Source: Leptofilum sp050292445 (GTDB taxonomy: Bacteria > Chloroflexota > Anaerolineae > Promineifilales > Promineifilaceae). From it: 7,236 bases of DNA. Below the pieces are notes generated by a model that did no database searches, had not been told where the DNA came from, and saw nothing but the letters and a program-made list of their open reading frames with translations. Shown piece by piece: positions 4,713 to 7,236 of this stretch. Position numbers and translations under genes: made by a program. The first letter of the stretch is position 1, and every line of letters begins with the position of its first letter. The stretch spans positions 1-7,236 of the forward strand of contig JBNKLQ010000301.1 of the NCBI GenBank assembly GCA_050292445.1, in the 5' to 3' direction.

Positions 4713-6089
4713 ATGGATAACCGAATTGTTGAATTCATAAGAGGTTTACGCGCTGCGGGGGTACGCGTCTCGCTGGCAGAATCGATGGATGCCCTACGAG
4801 CAGTAGAAACATTAGGCATCACCCAAAAAGAGATATTCCGCTCCTCCCTGCGTGCTACCCTCATCAAAGAATCCGACGATTTTGCCGCGTTTGAAGAGCT
4901 GTTCCCCCTCTACTTTGGCAGCGGCGGCCCGCCCCTGCAAAGTGCCCTGGAAGATATGAGTCCAGAAGATCAGGAAATGCTCAAGGCGGCGCTGGGGGCA
5001 TTAAGCGGCCGTATGGAGCAGCTGCTCGATTGGCTGTCCAGCGGGGAAGGCCCGACCAAAGAAGAATTAGAGGAAATGGCCCGCCGTGCTGGCGTAGAAT
5101 GGGCCAACAATCCGCAAGAAGGGCAGTGGGTGACGCGACGCATGTTGCAGCAAATGGGCTTTGCCCATCTGGAAGAGCAAATGCAGGAGCTGTATGAAAA
5201 GCTGCAAGAGATGGGCATGAGCCAGGAAGCCATCGAAAAATTGATGGGCGTGGTAGAAGCCAACCGGGAAGCGCTGGCGGAGCAGGCGGCTCAGCAAGTG
5301 GGGCAGCAAATTGCCGAACAGCGCGCCAATCGCCCCGATGATCTGCACGGCTCCGACCTGATGAACAAACCGCTGCAATCTCTCACCGAGGAGGACGCCA
5401 ACCAGCTGCGCAAAGAGGTGCAGCGGCTGGTGACGCAAATGCGCAGCCGGGCTGCTCTGCGGCGCAAGCGGGGCAACAAAGGCAAATTTGACTCCAAAGG
5501 CACGATTCGCGCCAATCAGAAAAATGGTGGTGTGCCCATCGAGCTAAAGTTCAAAAAGAAGAAGCTCAAGCCCAGCCTGGTCCTCATTTGCGACGTATCC
5601 ACTTCAATGCGGGCCGTGGCCGAATTTATGCTGCGACTGACGTATGAGCTGCAAGACCAGGTGGCCCGTGCCCGCAGCTTCGCCTTCAATTCCGACATGC
5701 ACGAGATAAGTGTGACGCTCTCCGGCAGTCGGGCAGCCGATGCGGTCACCAAGGTGTTGTACGACATCCCCCCTGGCTACTACGCCACCGATTTGGGCAA
5801 CAGTCTAAACACATTTTGCAAAAAACATTTGGATGCGGTGGACGGCCGTACCACTGTCGTCATTTTGGGGGATGGGCGCAACAACTACAATTCGCCGCGC
5901 ATTGACCTGATGAAAGATTTGCAGCGCCGGGCCAAAAAGCTGGTCTGGTTCAACCCGGAGCATCAGCGCCAATGGGGCACCGGCGACAGCGACATGCTGG
6001 AATATTATCCGGTGTGTGACACGGTCAACGTGGTGCGTAATTTGGCACAGTTGGCAACGGCCGTAGACCGCCTGCTGGCCGATTCATAG
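4713..6089 (+). CDS. VWA-domain protein, CoxE-like, partner of the MoxR ATPase
   Basis: The 458-residue protein starts IVEFIRGLRAAGVRVSLAES, the usual opening of CoxE-type proteins. A long Glu/Gln-rich helical and probably coiled-coil stretch (about 75-245) follows, then a basic segment (RRKRGNKGKFDSKGTIRANQ, continuing to about 286). The VWA domain (about 287-455) has an intact metal-ion-dependent adhesion site: DVSTS (D294, S296, S298), Thr359-Asp360 in YATDLG, and Asp387 in VVILGDGRNNY. WFNPE (412-416) and WGTGDSDMLEYYP (421-433) are CoxE-family hallmarks. CoxE in CO dehydrogenase clusters works with the AAA+ protein CoxD in maturing the copper-molybdenum centre; related pairs serve other enzymes. 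The VWA domain would bind the client through Mg2+, and the ATPase would supply force. No signal peptide is seen, so it is cytoplasmic. Which client it serves here is not known. Confidence 0.9.
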   Translation: MDNRIVEFIRGLRAAGVRVSLAESMDALRAVETLGITQKEIFRSSLRATLIKESDDFAAFEELFPLYFGSGGPPLQSALEDMSPEDQEMLKAALGALSGRMEQLLDWLSSGEGPTKEELEEMARRAGVEWANNPQEGQWVTRRMLQQMGFAHLEEQMQELYEKLQEMGMSQEAIEKLMGVVEANREALAEQAAQQVGQQIAEQRANRPDDLHGSDLMNKPLQSLTEEDANQLRKEVQRLVTQMRSRAALRRKRGNKGKFDSKGTIRANQKNGGVPIELKFKKKKLKPSLVLICDVSTSMRAVAEFMLRLTYELQDQVARARSFAFNSDMHEISVTLSGSRAADAVTKVLYDIPPGYYATDLGNSLNTFCKKHLDAVDGRTTVVILGDGRNNYNSPRIDLMKDLQRRAKKLVWFNPEHQRQWGTGDSDMLEYYPVCDTVNVVRNLAQLATAVDRLLADS

Positions 6090-6092
6090 CAA

Positions 6093-6137
6093 TTGGAGAT
6101 TAGAGACTGGAGGTTTTTTTCAATCTCCAGTCTCCAG
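6093..6137. terminator. Heptad-built palindrome between convergent genes, probable bidirectional terminator
   Basis: The left arm reads TTGGAGA, TTAGAGA, CTGGAGG (6093-6113). The right arm reads TCTCCAG twice (6124-6137). GAGACTGGAG (6103-6112) pairs perfectly with CTCCAGTCTC (6125-6134), and TGGAGATT (6094-6101) can alternatively pair with AATCTCCA (6122-6129). The seven Ts (6114-6120) lie in the loop rather than after the stem, which is unusual for an intrinsic terminator. The position, between the VWA stop (6089) and the stop of the minus-strand gene (6158), suits transcription insulation. Confidence 0.6.
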
Positions 6138-6157
6138 TCATCCAGCCTCAAAAATCT

Positions 6158-7236
6158 TTATCCCCCCAACTTTGCATTTGCTGCTTCAATCGCTGGAATG
6201 AGCCTATCCAGGCTGTTATTGATACCTTGCCGTGCCGCACCATAGTTGAGGGCACTTATGACACCCCCACCATCATCGCACAAAGCGTTGATGCTTTCAT
6301 TGGTAGATAGGAAGTTTTCCACGGCAAAGATGTAATCGTTGTAGATGCCAGCCCAATCCTCCGGCACACCACTGTAGGTGGCGCTGCGAATGGCGTCGTC
6401 GTAGTAGCCCTGGTATTCAGCACAGGTTTGATTTTCGCCGTTGTACAGTCGGTCTAGCAAGCCACCTGCCTGTTCAATGATGGAACGGACGCCGTTCATG
6501 CTGTCGCGCAAGGCGGTGGCTTCAAACCCAACGGGATTCGGCCGTACCGGACCAGCTGGCGGCGGTGGTGTTGCCGTGGCAGCTGTTGGAGCTGTTCCCA
6601 AAGTGATGTCATCCCACAACGATTCAATATGAATAGCCCCGTTATCATTATTGAAGAGGGCAACCTGCAAAATGACGGTTACGCGATCGTTGGTGGCTAC
6701 GGCATCTACGGAAATAAACTGCCAGACATCTAACGGCCGTACCCAACCGGAACAAATCGTGGTGGGTAAGTCAATGACATCATCGCCAAATGTATTCAGG
6801 CAAATGCGCCCCCGTATATCTGCAGGATTTACCGATACGTTACGATCTTCCTGCGTACTGGACCAAACTTTGAACCAGCCACCTGCGCGATATGTCGTGC
6901 CAGCTGTGATATTGCTTGAAACACGTTGCCAGATTCGGCCACCTCCTTTTAAGGAACGTTGGCCGGAATGGATAAAGTTTGGCTGACTATCTGCGGTATG
7001 GAAGGAAAAGATTGTGTTCCCGTTTGGACTCTCCCATGGTTGATACCCCACTTCAAAACCTGGGTTAGAGAGCAAGTTAGGACCGGCCGGTGCGGGGGCT
7101 GGCGGTGGCGCAGTTGTGGCGGTAGCCGGTACGGCCGTTGCCGCTACCGTATTCGTCGCTGTTGGCGCACTGGTTGGCGTTTCAGTTGGTGGTTCTTCTG
7201 TGGGTGTGGGCGACTGCGTCGCGGTTGGTTCTGGCG
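6158..7236 (-). CDS. Probable secreted protein, C-terminal part: Pro/Thr linker, CBM-like beta-sandwich, linker, helical domain
   Basis: The frame is open from the right window edge to a TAA at 6160-6158, so 358 residues are visible and the start lies outside. The first part (7236 to about 7082) is a low-complexity Pro/Thr/Ala linker (SPTPTEEPPTETPTSAPTAT and onward). LLSNPGFE then opens a beta-sandwich (to about 6596) with GWFKVWSS and DDITLG, resembling galactose-binding-like or CBM4/9-type carbohydrate-binding modules. A second linker (ATATPPPPAGPVRPNP, about 6595-6530) leads to a helical C-terminal domain (FEATALRDSMNGVRSIIEQA onward), with cysteines in NQTCAEY and NALCDD that could form a disulfide. 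The composition implies an extracellular or surface location. The helical domain is not one I recognise, and no catalytic domain is visible. The gene converges on the VWA gene and shares the palindrome at 6093-6137. Confidence 0.8.
   Translation of the reverse strand, partial: PEPTATQSPTPTEEPPTETPTSAPTATNTVAATAVPATATTAPPPAPAPAGPNLLSNPGFEVGYQPWESPNGNTIFSFHTADSQPNFIHSGQRSLKGGGRIWQRVSSNITAGTTYRAGGWFKVWSSTQEDRNVSVNPADIRGRICLNTFGDDVIDLPTTICSGWVRPLDVWQFISVDAVATNDRVTVILQVALFNNDNGAIHIESLWDDITLGTAPTAATATPPPPAGPVRPNPVGFEATALRDSMNGVRSIIEQAGGLLDRLYNGENQTCAEYQGYYDDAIRSATYSGVPEDWAGIYNDYIFAVENFLSTNESINALCDDGGGVISALNYGAARQGINNSLDRLIPAIEAANAKLGG

Larger units (their letters stand above)
439..7138. repeat. Iterated octamer palindrome ACGGCCGT (13 exact copies)
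   Basis: Exact copies begin at 439, 768, 1478, 2616, 2671, 3048, 3277, 3664, 4613, 5842, 6057, 6733 and 7131. Copies with only the first base changed begin at 1247, 5005 and 6538. They occur in nearly every protein gene, in different reading frames, and once in the non-coding moxR leader. Confidence 0.9.

Noticed and set aside
5067..5438. 123-codon open frame on the minus strand
   Set aside because: It is antisense to the Glu/Gln-rich helical part of the VWA protein; its Leu/His-rich composition follows from that.
6651..6986. 111-codon open frame on the plus strand
   Set aside because: It is antisense to the beta-sandwich part of the secreted protein and has no recognisable motif.
7073..7075. 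TTG as start codon of the secreted protein
   Set aside because: The frame stays open upstream to the window edge and encodes a typical Pro/Thr linker, so the true start is outside the window.

Overview
The window looks like a chromosomal segment of a Chloroflexota bacterium (Anaerolineae/Caldilineae/Ardenticatenia-like). This placement is inferred from content, not from a marker gene. The signs are a mid-50s GC impression, a secreted protein with long Pro/Thr linkers, a MoxR/CoxE-type ATPase-VWA pair, a short DNA repeat encoding an in-frame PSAGSGQA peptide, and a strongly over-represented palindrome ACGGCCGT (13 exact copies). No phage, transposase or CRISPR array is visible.

Layout. Positions 1-841 (minus) hold the N-terminal part of a membrane sensor protein: TM, extracytoplasmic domain, TM, HAMP. 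It runs off the left edge and has a promoter whose -10 box lies 6 nt before the ATG. Upstream on the same strand are a CPBP/CAAX-type intramembrane protease (949-1689) and a small glycine-pentad repeat membrane protein (1754-2191), likely one operon. Next come a terminator hairpin (2384-2413), a tRNA-Glu(UUC) on the minus strand (2417-2488) and its sigma70-type promoter (2499-2527).

The rightward half starts with a tandem-GNAT acetyltransferase (2547-3449), apparently leaderless, whose promoter overlaps the tRNA promoter. A 253-nt spacer with a 17-nt direct repeat spaced 100 nt apart and nested small hairpins precedes a MoxR AAA+ ATPase (3703-4632) and a VWA/CoxE-like protein (4713-6089). These two probably work together as a chaperone/cofactor-insertion pair. 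The VWA gene is flanked on both sides by inverted arrays built from 7-nt units. A convergent minus-strand gene (6158-7236, 5' end outside the window) encodes a probable secreted protein: Pro/Thr linker, carbohydrate-binding-like beta-sandwich, second linker and a C-terminal helical domain.

The most unusual items are the iterated ACGGCCGT palindrome, the mirrored heptad arrays around the VWA gene, the in-frame repeat insertion in the acetyltransferase, and the pentad-repeat protein paired with a CPBP protease. None is proven to be a new system; each is stated with a decisive check.
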